A stretch of 64,000 nucleotides of DNA. Source: Narthecium ossifragum. Lineage: Eukaryota; Streptophyta; Magnoliopsida; Dioscoreales; Nartheciaceae. The notes beneath the pieces were generated by a model that saw only the letters and a list, made by a program, of their open reading frames with translations, was not told where the DNA came from and did no database searches. The stretch lies in contig OY986964.1 of the NCBI GenBank assembly GCA_963920575.1, forward strand, positions 19,325,395 through 19,389,394, written 5' to 3'. Numbering within the stretch: position 1 is the first letter of the stretch; each line of letters begins with the position of its first letter. The position numbers and the translations under genes were made by a program. This document shows, one piece after another, positions 34,712 to 45,083 of the stretch.

Positions 34712-37126
34712 ATGGCAGGAGTACCAGGCCCACATCATTATCCCTTACCTTCATCATCATCCCTACGGAACCCTAACCCTAACCAACCTCCTGTCCCTAC
34801 CTATAATCCGGCCTATCACCCACCTTACACTCCACCTGCCTATGAACCGAGCCAGTATCCAAACCTTGAGCCCTCTATCCATCCCTCACCCATACCTGGT
34901 CCCACTACCCTTTCTCCGCCACCATACCAGCAGCCTATGCCACCTCCCTACGCACCGTACAACCCTATTCCTCCCTACAATCCATCACCACCGTATCAGC
35001 CATTACCTACTCCCTACAACCAACCCAAACCTACAAACACCAATGGCTATTTGAGTACAACATGGACTTCGAATCCTACTGGAACTAGGATTACAAATCC
35101 TGCTCCAACTAGGAATCTGAGTCAAACTCAGAGTATGACTTGGACTCAAAATCCTACAGGAACTAGGATTACAAATCCTACTCCAACTAGGAATCCTAGT
35201 CAAACTTGGAGTACTGCTTACCCTACCGTTGAACAATGGAAGGAAGCTGTACAAAGTTGGAGCCCTCTACCTTACCCTTCTGTAGAACAATGGGAAGCAA
35301 TGATCCAACGATATTCTCCTACAAATCAGTCAAGCTCTACCAGAGTTCAGATTTCCAAAGAAAATCCCATTCTAGCTGCAACTTGGATTGCAAAACATAA
35401 ACCCAGCTCTACCGGGATTAGGACTCCTCATACTCCACCTACCCATGAGCTGCCCCATGACCAAAACCATGAACAACACCCGCTGCCCCCTCACCCAACC
35501 ACACCACATCCCACGACCAGCAACTCTCCCTACTCCTCCCCGGCAGCCCCCACCACAAATCAAGGCCACCCTCTTCCCCCCTACAAAACCCACGGCCCCC
35601 CGTTCTCCAGCCCTACAGCCGATTGTCATCTTCGGCAATCCACCTAAAGTCCACAAAACTGCAGCCACCGACCTTACCTCAGTTCATGCCCTCCCCGTAC
35701 CATGTAACCCCCACCAAGGCCCTCCTCATTACTACCCCGTTCCATCCCCAAATCAGCCGGCTCCCAAATCCATCTCCTTCAACTCCGGAAGCAGCCCCCA
35801 AGGTAATCGCTGCCTACCTGCCCCTGATCCTACCATAACCTCCTTCCATGGCCCACTGAAGGATCTCTCAAGCCACCAAAGACCGTCCCCTAAACCTCCT
35901 GACCCTTCCCGTATCCTTACCGAGGCTGACCCCAAACCCCCTCCAGATCCGCCAACCGTATCAAACCCCCATCCTCTCACTACCTCTTCCCCATGGGATG
36001 TAAACTCCGACGAGCTTCCCTCACAAGCAATTGAGTTCCGGCCACCTCCAGCTGCCAGATCTCAATCCAATCCCAAGCTTCGTCAAGCACTGGACAGATC
36101 TCAACTATCAGATCAGATCAGATCAAATCACCACCGTTTGAACCTGATCAGACTCCGACTCAATCTTCCACACTTGATCGAGTCAAACTCTAGCTTACAA
36201 GACTTGGACAGATTCTATCCAGGCTCAACCAGATTTGGCTACACCAACCAAATCCGATCAAGCCCGGAACCAGACCAGATCAGGCTAAGTTCGATCAAGC
36301 TCAGCCAATCTGCACTTGGTCAAGCACCCTCAGGCCATCTGGACCGTCTAGATCAGATCCAAAAGTTCCCTATGCAACTTCAACCACGGATCATGTATCC
36401 AAAGGTCTATCTGAGCCATCCAAGGAGTTTCCCTCCTCATTCGGATGCCATCTTCCAGCTGATCAGATCCAAGAGCATCGCCCAGCATCCATGAACCACT
36501 CAAAGTTTCAGAACGACTTTGTCGACTCTGACCATGAGGACTGATGCTGAAGCCAGAGCCCTAATGTTCCCTTTCGAGCAAAGCAGAGAGATATCCAAGC
36601 TCAACTGCACTCGACTGAATTCAGCTGCCACATTGGGTCTACTTCCACCTTTGAAGGACTCGATTCGAGTTGATCTAGTCTTTGACCCAGGAAGCCAGCT
36701 ACTAAGGACACACCATCGTCGATCTACAGCCGCCCTCTACTTCTTGGAGTTCCAGCGACCCCAGATCCACCGGCGCTTCAGTTCCCATCTTCCAGACCGG
36801 CAGCATGGCTCCCTGACTCGCCGCTTCGGATACCATTAGATCCACCATGGGCCAGACCGGGATTCTCACCACCGAGTACAGAGCAACAGTTGCGGTCCAG
36901 CCACATCACTCCGGTTCGAGAAGAGAAGAGCCCTCTTTCCTCATCACATTCAAGCCTTGAGGACAAGGCCAATTTCGAAGGGAGGAGGGATGATACGAGG
37001 TCGAACCGAGCCATTCCAAGAAGGGACCCACGTCCTTGCTTGGATGGGCCCACGCCAAGGAGTTGGCTACAACCAAGGCCCTTTGGGCGTTCTAAGCTCA
37101 GCCGGCCAAAGGAATCCTATTCCTAG
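34712..37126 (+). pseudogene. E4 proline-rich ORF, frameshifted
   Basis: Homologue of the E1 ORF, starting at the Met-Ala-Gly ATG (34712). The N-terminal block is open to 35647 with a frame change before 35600. A second block (35388-36494) carries the rest and ends at an in-frame TGA (36492-36494) where the other copies have Ser. The remainder (36519-36839, 36890-37126) includes LEDKANFEG and the LTR extension ending KESYS. The 26-residue repeat is at 35063-35220. Confidence 0.72.
36978..36990 (+). other. E4 polypurine tract
   Basis: AAGGGAGGAGGGA immediately before the 3' LTR TG at 36991. Confidence 0.85.
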
Positions 37127-38001
37127 CTGGTTTGCTTACTTAGTTGATTTCCTAGTTAGTAGTTATCTTGATTGAGTCAGTTTCCTAGTTTGAGTTCAGT
37201 TTATGATTTTCTTTATTAGTTCCTATTAAGAGTCCTAGTAATCAGGAAGTTTGAGTTATGATTGAGTCTTAGTAGGAAAGTATGGTTAGTTGCTGATTAA
37301 AGCAAGGTAGTTCTCTAGTTGTAGTAGAACTCTCTTGAGGCCTCTATAAAAGGACCTCTATAGCTTGTATCAGGTCATGGACGAATTTATGAGAGTTATT
37401 ATTTAGTAGAGATAAATCCTAGGAGTAGAAGTAATATAGGAGTAGCTGTAACCTAGTTTCCTCATAATCCACCAGCCACCTTCATCTCTCTCTACAGCCG
37501 GTTCTTCTCCATCACCGGTCTCCTTCTCCGCTGTCGTCCACTCCTTCGCCACTATCATCACCGCCGCTACCAACCACCTCCGCCGTCCAACCCCAAGTCC
37601 CCGGCGTCTCCTTGGCTGCCGTGCTTCCCTCCACCACGTTCTCCAAGGCTTGGATCTCCAAGAGAAGCCAGCCAACCCTAGAGGAGCTGCAAGGTATCCC
37701 TCTTCTCATCCATCTCCTCCTCTAGTCTTCGTCTTCCTCGTCGAATACCTAGGGTCCTTCTCCTAAAACCCTAAAGGTATCTCTCGACCTAGCCATAGAT
37801 TTGGTTAAAGAGAATCTGAGATAAGGCAAGAGACCCGGTACGAAATCCCTTGAGAAGGTGCATCGTATCATAATCAAACACTAACACAAACATGGTCAGT
37901 GTGTGCACACGTGGGTGTAAAACAACCCGACAAGACGCAATTTACCCAATTGCCCTTGCGGTCTACAACGAGCCACTGGGGTAGAGGGACAGGTCCTCAC
38001 A

Positions 38002-38192
38002 GGGATGGTGGCACCGGGTACAAAATCAATTTGATGCTCAATTCCCTGAATATGTGGCAAATTGTGTGGAACCTCCTCCGGAAAGACATCATGGAACTCC
38101 TGGAAAATATCAACAACAGAACTAGGCAAAGACACGTTAAGTGGGTTAGTATTAAAATATGCCTCATTGTACAAAAGTACAATCATCGGCTA
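38002..38192 (-). pseudogene. CRM-like RT N-terminal lead-in, truncated by Tekay1
   Basis: Frame on the minus strand from about 38186 gives LLYNEAYFNTN, DVFPEEVPHNLP and IEHQIDFVPGATIP, then stops matching at the Tekay1 LTR. An in-frame TAG (38190-38192) lies just upstream where Gln is expected. Confidence 0.82.
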
Positions 38193-38224
38193 ACTTGAAA
38201 ACATTGTTCGCTTTATCTCATGTA

Positions 38225-38430
38225 CCCTTGCATTAAAGTTCTTTTTTTCACTCTCTTTGATTCTCACATTTTTTTCTCTCTCTTTCACTCTTTCTCTTTT
38301 CATCACTCTCTTTTTGATGCTCATTCTTTTTCTCTCTTTCACTCTTTCTTTTTTTCATCACTCTCTTTTTTATGCTCACTCTTTTTCTCTCTTTCACTCT
38401 TTCTCTTTTCATCATTCTTTTTGCAGTCTC
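38225..38430. repeat. Pyrimidine-rich tandem repeat in the CRM-like pol linker
   Basis: Units of roughly 45-60 bp (TCTCTCTTTCACTCTTTCTCTTTTCATCAC followed by TCTTTTT-GATGCTCA) are repeated about three to four times. On the coding strand this would encode a Lys/Glu/Arg/Ser-rich charged segment between protease and RT, where relatives also have a charged linker; here it appears expanded. Confidence 0.8.
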
Positions 38431-38861
38431 ACTTGATCATTATAAACCTGTTTTCGTGTAATAGGAACAATAGTGATTGGCCTTTGATTGAACACAAAAG
38501 AGTACTTGTTCATATAGCCATCATGCTTCACACGCCTATCAAATTGCCAAGTTCTCCCAAGCAACAAATGTCCAGCTTGCATTGGCACATCGCACAACAC
38601 CTCGTCTTCATATTTACCAATTCGGAAGGAAACTAACACTTGCTTGTTTACCTTGACTTCACCACTATCATTCAGCCACTGTAGCTTGTATGGCTGCAGA
38701 TGCTTGAGTGTTGGTAGCTCCAATTTCTCCACCAAAGTCATGCTAGCAACATTAGTGCAACTTCCACCATCATTAACCACACTACACACCTTGTCTTTAA
38801 CATAGCACCTAGTATGAAAGAGATTGTCTCGTTGCAGCTCATCTTTTTCCTTTGCTTGCAT
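38412..38861 (-). pseudogene. CRM-like retropepsin domain
   Basis: 150 codons. Contains NDGGSCTNVAS (the active-site Asp is retained, in the D-G-G form typical of this group), KLQWLNDSGEVKV and GHLLLGRTWQFDR. It is in a different frame from the gag just upstream, so a frameshift lies near 38925. It would cleave the Gag-Pol polyprotein in a live element. Confidence 0.8.
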
Positions 38862-39924
38862 GCTTAGAGCTCTCCATGAACAACATACTCCTCATCAATA
38901 TCCTCCAATGGTGGCAAGAAGTAGTATTTGCCTCATCATCGGTTTCAATCTCACCGTTATCTCGTACCACCATAACTCTCTTGTTTGGACATTGGCTTGC
39001 TTTGTGACCCCTTCCTTGACATTTAAAGCACTTAACATCATGAGTTCGAGAAGCAGATGGGTCTGATTTCCCTTGAGAACTATGGCTGGTGGATTCTTGC
39101 TTTGGCTCGGGTTTAGACTTCGCAGCCGACTTCTCCTCCTTCTTCATATAATTTGGCTTCCACGATGAAGTAGAACATGAACTTTGGGCTACGCGTATAC
39201 CACCCCTCCTCTTGAACTGCCGCTCAACCTTGTTAGCCATATGCACCATATCTTCCAACTCCACATAATTTTGCATCTCCACCCTATCTTGAATCTCTTG
39301 GTTTAATCCACTCAAAAATCTGGCCATTGTACCTTCTCGATCTTCCACTACATTAGCCCGGATCATAGCAATCTCCATCTTCTTGTAGTAATCTTCAACA
39401 CTCCGATTACCTTGCTTGAGATTTTGCTGCTTTTGGTACAGCTCACGGTAATAGTGACTAGGAACAAATCGCTTCTTCACCACAATTTTCATCTCCTCCC
39501 ACGTCTCTATTGGTCGTTCTCTATTCCGCCATCTGTTCAACACGAACTGATCCCACCAAACAAAAGCATAATAAGAAAATTCAATGGCTGCAAGTTTTAC
39601 CTTCTTCATCTCGGAGTAGTTGTGGCAATCAAATACTAACTCCACCTTCTTTTCCCATTCAAGGTAGGCCTCAGGGTCATTTTTCCCTTGAAACGAAGGA
39701 ATATACATCTTTATGCTATTGAGATTGTTATCTTCCTGATTCCAAACACGTCTTCCTCGTGCATTCCTCCTATGGCTCCCCACTGAATTTCGGTCATCAT
39801 CCTCCTCGGATCTGCCCCAATCATCTCTTTCATCCCTTGAATCTTCCATTCTATCCAACCTTCTGTGAACCTCATCCACTCTTAGAAATCCCCTTTCGGT
39901 TCTTATCGAACTAGTCAAACTCAA
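38839..39924 (-). pseudogene. CRM-like gag
   Basis: 361-codon frame. A charged N-terminus (RRLDRMEDSRDERD) leads into the retrotransposon gag core from about residue 75 to 245 (YIPSFQGKNDPEAYLEWEKK, FVPSHYYRELYQKQQNL, MARFLSGLNQEIQDR). A CCHC zinc knuckle (CFKCQGRGHKASQCP) sits near residue 305. The core is intact over its whole length, but the C-terminal 30 residues are out of frame with protease. In a live element it forms the virus-like particle and binds RNA. Confidence 0.85.
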
Positions 39925-40077
39925 TCAGAAATTTCGCTAACAATTCACACTAAAAACTTATCAAAGGATGCAAAGAAAAGGTAAGTTGATAAGTATGCAA
40001 AGAAAAGGCAAGGTTGATAATTCTGGACGATGAAACAGTTCTTCTTCTTCTTCTTCCTCCTCCTTTTTTTTTACGAA

Positions 40078-40079
40078 TT

Positions 40080-40127
<48 letters not shown>

Positions 40128-40132
40128 TTTCT
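40078..40132. repeat. (CTTT)n microsatellite
   Basis: About 13 uninterrupted CTTT units, in the CRM-like leader between PBS and gag. Confidence 0.95.
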
Positions 40133-40351
40133 CCAGAAGAAACACGAACACACTTGATGGGAAGAAAAAAGAACTTGATCTTTTTTTTTTTCTTGATCAG
40201 ATTTGATAAAGAAAATGACATTCAAAGATTGATAATGAGGAATATGAAGGGATAATAAAGCAAGAACCAAATCTGATCTTCTATCAGATTTGGTACCAAG
40301 CTGAAGATCAAGGCATGACAAGGATAAGCAAACCTGAGACTCGAAACTGAG

Positions 40352-40363
40352 CTTCTGATACCA
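40352..40363 (-). other. CRM-like primer-binding site
   Basis: Minus strand TGGTATCAGAAGC, one base different in spacing from the usual tRNA-iMet site, two bases inside the LTR (40366). Confidence 0.7.
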
Positions 40364-40873
40364 ACTGATACGAGCCTCACCAAGTTTTGACGAAACCCGT
40401 AGCAAGGTGAGCTTGTAGGATCATTCTACAATCAAGTTTGGATGGAAACCGCGACCCGTTACTTATAATCAAGCAAGAACCTTGGTATGAGTTGAGGACG
40501 CCACAAACAGGGATGGAAATCCGTTTGATAAGTCTAGATGAATGCCACTGGAAAAATCCTGATAAGTTTGATAGTTCTACGAAGAACCAAAGAGAAATTC
40601 TGATACGAGTCGATCCGACTCGACCAACTGGACCCGAACCCAGAAGAGAAACCAAGCTGGTTCAACCTCTTTCCTAGTTTGACTTGGATTTCCCTAGTTC
40701 AAACTAGAGTATTTAATTAGTATTTATCATTAGTCTTTTATTGAGTCCTAGTTGATTGTTAGGAATTAATTAAGAGTCCCTTTGAGTTAGGAAGTTGAGT
40801 TGAGTCAGAAACCTTATTACTTGCTAATTAAGTAAGGGAGTTTTCTAGTGGATTAGGACTCTGTCAAGGTCTC

Positions 40874-40880
40874 TATAAAA
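40874..40880 (+). promoter_or_regulatory. TATA box, A 5' LTR
   Basis: TATAAAA in GTCTCTATAAAAGGACCT, the same core as in D and E LTRs. Confidence 0.6.
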
Positions 40881-41168
40881 GGACCTTAGTAGTTTGTATT
40901 AGGTAATGATGATACATGATGAATGAAGAGTTATGAATTATTAGGAGTAGTTGATAAATTATCATAGGAGTAGAGATAATATAGCTTCCACCCGATATCT
41001 GCCATAGATCCACCTTCTTCCCCGTCGGTCATCTTCTCCGCAGCCGGCACCGCCTCCACCAGTGTTTCTCTCTCTCCCGTCACTTTCTCTCTCCTCCACG
41101 TCAGCGCCACGTCAGCCCTCTCTCCCCGTCACCTGCCACCTTAGCATCATCTTCTCCACTTCTCTCCC

Positions 41169-41882
41169 GTGATCCAACCCTACCTACCGCCGGCCATACC
41201 TCCGTCCAGCCTCTCCGGCCACCCCCGTCGCCACCTAAGACCGCCAATCTCTTCCTCTACCTCCCACGACTCCGGCCAGCCCTTCCCCGCCGTCTTCCAT
41301 CGCCTTCGGCGCCGTCCTCGGCGAACCCGATCTCCATCCCCATCACCGGCAAGCCGCGTCCGACCCATATCCTACCTCCAAAGTACGCCGCCGACCTCCC
41401 TAGGCCAGATCCCGGCCTTCTATGACGTCCCAAAGCCCCGCAGAAGCCTCTCCGTCATCCCCGACGCCGGTGAACCCAAACCCCTACCGCCGTCTTCCCC
41501 AGATCCGGCCGATCCGCCACCCATCTTCCAGATCCGAGCCGTTGGATCTCATCCCCACCTCCAGGCGACCCTTCCTGGAAGTATCCCGGCCGCCGCCGTC
41601 CCTACGCCGGCGATCTACTCCGGCGACTCGCCAGCCCTTGGATCACTCCGGTTCAGCCACTTCAATCAGGTCCAGCCCAATCAAGCGGGTTCAGCCAAGC
41701 CAGTCAATCCGGATCCAGCCCAATCCAACTTGGTCTGTTTGATCCAGATCAATTCAGACTTGACCCAGTCAAGTCCCATCCAATCAGGCTCAACCAGATT
41801 CGATCCAGCTCAAGCCAGATCCGATCTAGCTAGCCAAATCAGCCCATTGGACTCAAATCAAGTCCGATCAGGCCGATTCTGA
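41169..41882 (+). CDS. ORF inside the A LTR (unknown, possibly non-functional)
   Basis: 237 codons, Pro/Ser/Arg-rich, ending in the tail QISPLDSNQVRSGRF. The same tail closes the 238-codon frame in the 3' LTR (45652-46368) and the 270-codon minus-strand frame in solo LTR no. 1 (570-1382). No domain recognised. It lies downstream of the TATA box, so it could be transcribed. Low stop content from GC-rich composition is an alternative explanation. Confidence 0.35.
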   Translation: MIQPYLPPAIPPSSLSGHPRRHLRPPISSSTSHDSGQPFPAVFHRLRRRPRRTRSPSPSPASRVRPISYLQSTPPTSLGQIPAFYDVPKPRRSLSVIPDAGEPKPLPPSSPDPADPPPIFQIRAVGSHPHLQATLPGSIPAAAVPTPAIYSGDSPALGSLRFSHFNQVQPNQAGSAKPVNPDPAQSNLVCLIQINSDLTQSSPIQSGSTRFDPAQARSDLASQISPLDSNQVRSGRF

Positions 41883-41942
41883 TCGATTGGAGCAGTAGAG
41901 ACCCATTACGAGAGGATCACGAGTAGACCGCTCGTAACAACT

Positions 41943-41954
41943 TGGTATCAGAGC
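41943..41954 (+). other. A primer-binding site (tRNA-iMet)
   Basis: TGGTATCAGAGC three bases after the 5' LTR. Confidence 0.9.
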
Positions 41955-43451
41955 TCCGTTCCACCGACTGTGCGGTTCAGACCCTACTGGAAACTTCGCC
42001 ACCATGTACGGAGTACCCCAGGAAAGTTGGGAGCATCATTTCAAGATTATGCAGGCCAAGTTGAACCTCTGTTCAACTTTGATAGAGCGCCAGAGCAGAG
42101 AATTGGAGCGGATTTCCAATAGTTGGTCGAGGATAACTCAGACTTCGAGTCAGACCCCTACTGCAACCCAGATTGCGGAGCCTAACCCCGAGCCAACTCG
42201 GGTTATGACTCCGACTGCAACTCCTGCTGTAACTCCGAGAGCAACTCCAATTGTAACTCCGAGTTCAACTCCAAACCCGGGTGAAACCCTTCCCCTATCT
42301 TCCCATGATTTTTCCGGAATTTTCCCTATTTTTTCATATTTTTCCGGAATTTCTCCTGGTTTTCTCTCTCTTCCCGGTTCGGCTCACTCTCGGCTTAGCC
42401 ACGTGGCTCATCCCCCACCTCGAGCCGCGGCTCACCCCGTACCTCCCGCCCGGCTCAGCACCAAGCCATCAACCCTTCGTCCCGGCTCATCCACGGCTTC
42501 GTCGGCTCATCCCCAAGCCGCCACCCCAACGCCGACGTCCGACGCCGTCTTCTTCTCCCAACCATCGAGGAAGCTCCGGCGTCCATCGCTGAAGCCACCG
42601 TGGCCAACCACGACCATGATTGAGGCCTAGATCGCCGAGATCCAATTCCGGCGAACTCCCATCTTCCGGCCTCCTCCATTCCGCCAAGTTCCGAGGTTGA
42701 TCCTTCGATCAAACCTTACGAGAAAGGTCCCAAGACCTTCCCGTACCTTATCCCGACGAGCTCAAGCATCGTCGCGGCCTAGAACACCGGCGAACACCGG
42801 CGACAAACTCCACCGCGCCGCTACCTTCAGATTCGGCGTGCTCAAAGCCCCATCCAGCGATCAAACCATACGGATGGAATCGCCAGGTCCCTACAAAGCT
42901 TCCTATGCCGTTGCCACTCTCGGACGAGCTCGTTTCGCCGTTGATCCAGCTCCGGCAGCTTCTCAGCCGTCCGATCAAGACTGCAACTTGATCCAGCCGT
43001 TTGATCAGCGTGATCTTCGATCCAGTGGTTCCGATCTTCGATCTGAACCTGATCCAAGAGTCCCCAGCAATCAGGACCATCCAGATCAACTCCAAGTGAT
43101 CCAGATGCAACCTCAACCGTTGATCAAGCATTCAAAGGTTGATATGAGCCATCAAAGGAGCTACCCTCCTTATTCCAATGTCTCCTTCAATCTGATCAGA
43201 TCTGATTATGATGGTAACACCGGTTTGGCTCAACTGACTCAAGTCCATATTGACACCGATAGAGCCAACCAAGTCAGACAGGTTTGGACCAGAGTACGAC
43301 TCAGCACAGCTGAAGATTCAACTTGGTTCAACCAACTTCTAGCCCAGACTAGTGCAGCAGAACCGTGGTCCAGCCATCTTCACGACAGATTGGACCAAAG
43401 CCAGCTTGACCCAGATTCAAGCCAAGTCCCTGCACAGTTGATCAGACCATG

Positions 43452-44782
43452 TGTTACGAGCGGTCTACTCGTGATCCTCTCGTAATGGGTCTCTACTGCT
43501 CCAATCGATCAGAATCGGCCTTATCGGACTTGATTTGAGTCCAATTGGCTGAATTGGCTAGCTGGATCGGATCTGGCTTGAGCTGGATCGGATCTGGCTG
43601 AGCCTGATTGGATGGGACTTGACTGGGTCAAGTCTGAATTGATCTGGATCAGGTGGACCAGGTTCAATTAGTTGAATCTGGCTGAATCAGTGGTTGGGCT
43701 GAACCGGACTGGACTTGACTGAACCAGTTTGGTCAAGTGGCTTGAGGAATATCCGACGGCTGAGGATCGCCGGAGTGGATCGCCGGCGTAGGGGCGGCGG
43801 CGGCGGTCGGGATAGTGGCAGGACGGGTCGCGGGTTGTTGGGGAAGAGATCCACCGGAGTGGATTGGTCGGAGGTGGGCTAGATCGGCGGGATCTAGAGG
43901 TCAAGGGCAGCGGGGTTGGGTTCACCGGCGTCGGGGACGACGGGGAGCTCGGCTGGGGCTTGGGACGTCGGGAAGATGGTCGGGAAAGGGTCGTGGGGAG
44001 ACGAGGAAGGCTTTAGGGATGTTTTGGAGGTGGAATAGGGATCGGGCGTGGTTGATGGCGGTGAGGACGAGGGTCGGGTTGCCGGGGGAAGAGGCCGGAG
44101 ACGATGACGCGGGCGATGGAGGGTATGGCCGGAGTCGTGGTGCCAAGGGGAAGAGGATGGCGGGTTTAGGTGGCGACGGGGGTGGCCGGAGAGGGGAGAA
44201 CGGCGGTGAGCTAGGGTTTCGGGATAGAGGAGAGAGGAGGAAGAAGATGAACAGTAGCGGGTGACGTGGCGGTGGGGTCGCTGACGTGGCGGAGAGAGAA
44301 AGTGACGGGAAGAAGGAAATTGAAGGTGAAGGCGATGCCGGCTGCGGAGAAGATGACCGACGGGGAAGAAGATGGATCTATGGTAGATATCGGGTGGAAT
44401 CTACTTTACTTCTACTCCTATGATATTCTACTCCTATGATAACTTATCAACTACTCTTAATCATTCATCTCATGCATAACCTAATACAAACTACTAAGGT
44501 TCTTTTATAGAGACCTTGACAGAGTCCTAATCCACTAGAAAACCCCCTTACTTAATTAGCAAGTAATAAGGTTCCTGACTCAACTCAACTTCCTAACTCA
44601 AAGGGACTCTTAATTAATTCCTAACAATCAATTAGGACTCAATAAAAGACTAATGATAAATACTAATTAAATACTCTAGTTTGAACTAGGGAAGTCCAAG
44701 TCAAACTAGGAAAGAGGTTGAACCAGATTGGTTCCTCTTCTGGGTTCGGATCCAGTTGGTCGAGTCGGATCGACTCGTATCA
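43452..44782 (-). mobile_element. A-family solo LTR no. 4, inside the full A element
   Basis: TGTTACGAG...CTCGTATCA, TSD CCATG at 43447-43451 and 44783-44787. Opposite orientation to its host A element. Confidence 0.94.
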
Positions 44783-45069
44783 CCATGGACATCAGATCCC
44801 ATCCTATGGTCATGGGCAACACTACTGATGGGACATGATGAGGATGATCCAGGAGAGCCATTGAAGATCATATTCCTGGAGCTACCTGAGCCGTCAGATC
44901 GACCGCCAGATGCTCATCTATCACTGCCACTGCTACCACTGGACCCGACATGGGATCGACCTGGTTTCTCCCCACCGAGTCCAGAACTACAGCAGCAAGT
45001 TGATTCGGCCCAGCCACATGGAGCCATCCTACCTGACCTGACTCTGGCCTTGAGGACAAGGCCAATTTT

Positions 45070-45083
45070 GAAGGAAGGGGGGG
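45070..45083 (+). other. A polypurine tract
   Basis: GAAGGAAGGGGGGG directly before the 3' LTR TG at 45084. Confidence 0.85.

Larger units (their letters stand above)
33770..37870 (+). mobile_element. E4: full-length E element, plus strand, in Tekay1 5' LTR
   Basis: TSD TAATC at 33765-33769 and 37871-37875. 5' LTR 33770-34649, 3' LTR 36991-37870, both 880 bp and nearly identical. PBS at 34653-34664. PPT 36978-36990. The unoccupied site is visible in the Tekay1 3' LTR near 2420-2435. It is the only E copy on the plus strand. Confidence 0.94.
1..38001 (-). mobile_element. Tekay1: Del/Tekay-type chromovirus, left end outside window, heavily nested
   Basis: Minus-strand Ty3/gypsy element. In plus coordinates its order is 3' LTR (1-2554), pol (2656-4892, resuming 19011-19826), gag (27483-28368), PBS (28525-28536) and 5' LTR (28540-38001). 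The clade call rests on the LTR-proximal chromodomain and the conserved purine-rich stretch after pol. It is inserted in the RT region of a CRM-like element at 38001/38002; the TSD there should be GGGAT (38002-38006), but its partner lies left of the window. Comparison with the LTR at 58738-61031 suggests roughly 1 kb of the 3' LTR is also outside. It hosts D, two E elements, one solo Tekay LTR and one A solo LTR, so it is older than all of them. Confidence 0.9.
28540..38001 (-). repeat. Tekay1 5' LTR, interrupted by E3 and E4
   Basis: Starts TGTTGCGCCCC next to the PBS and ends GGTCCTCACA at 38001. The LTR pieces are 28540-29376, 33420-33769 and 37876-38001, about 1.3 kb in total. It is about 1 kb shorter than the LTR at 58738-61031 because of a deletion near 29025-29030, where GGTGTACAA jumps directly to the palindrome-rich part. 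Confidence 0.88.
40601..41939 (+). repeat. A 5' LTR
   Basis: TGATACGAGTCGATCC...CGCTCGTAACA, 1339 bp. A 237-codon plus-strand frame (41169-41882) runs through the GC-rich second half. TATA at 40874-40880. Confidence 0.93.
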
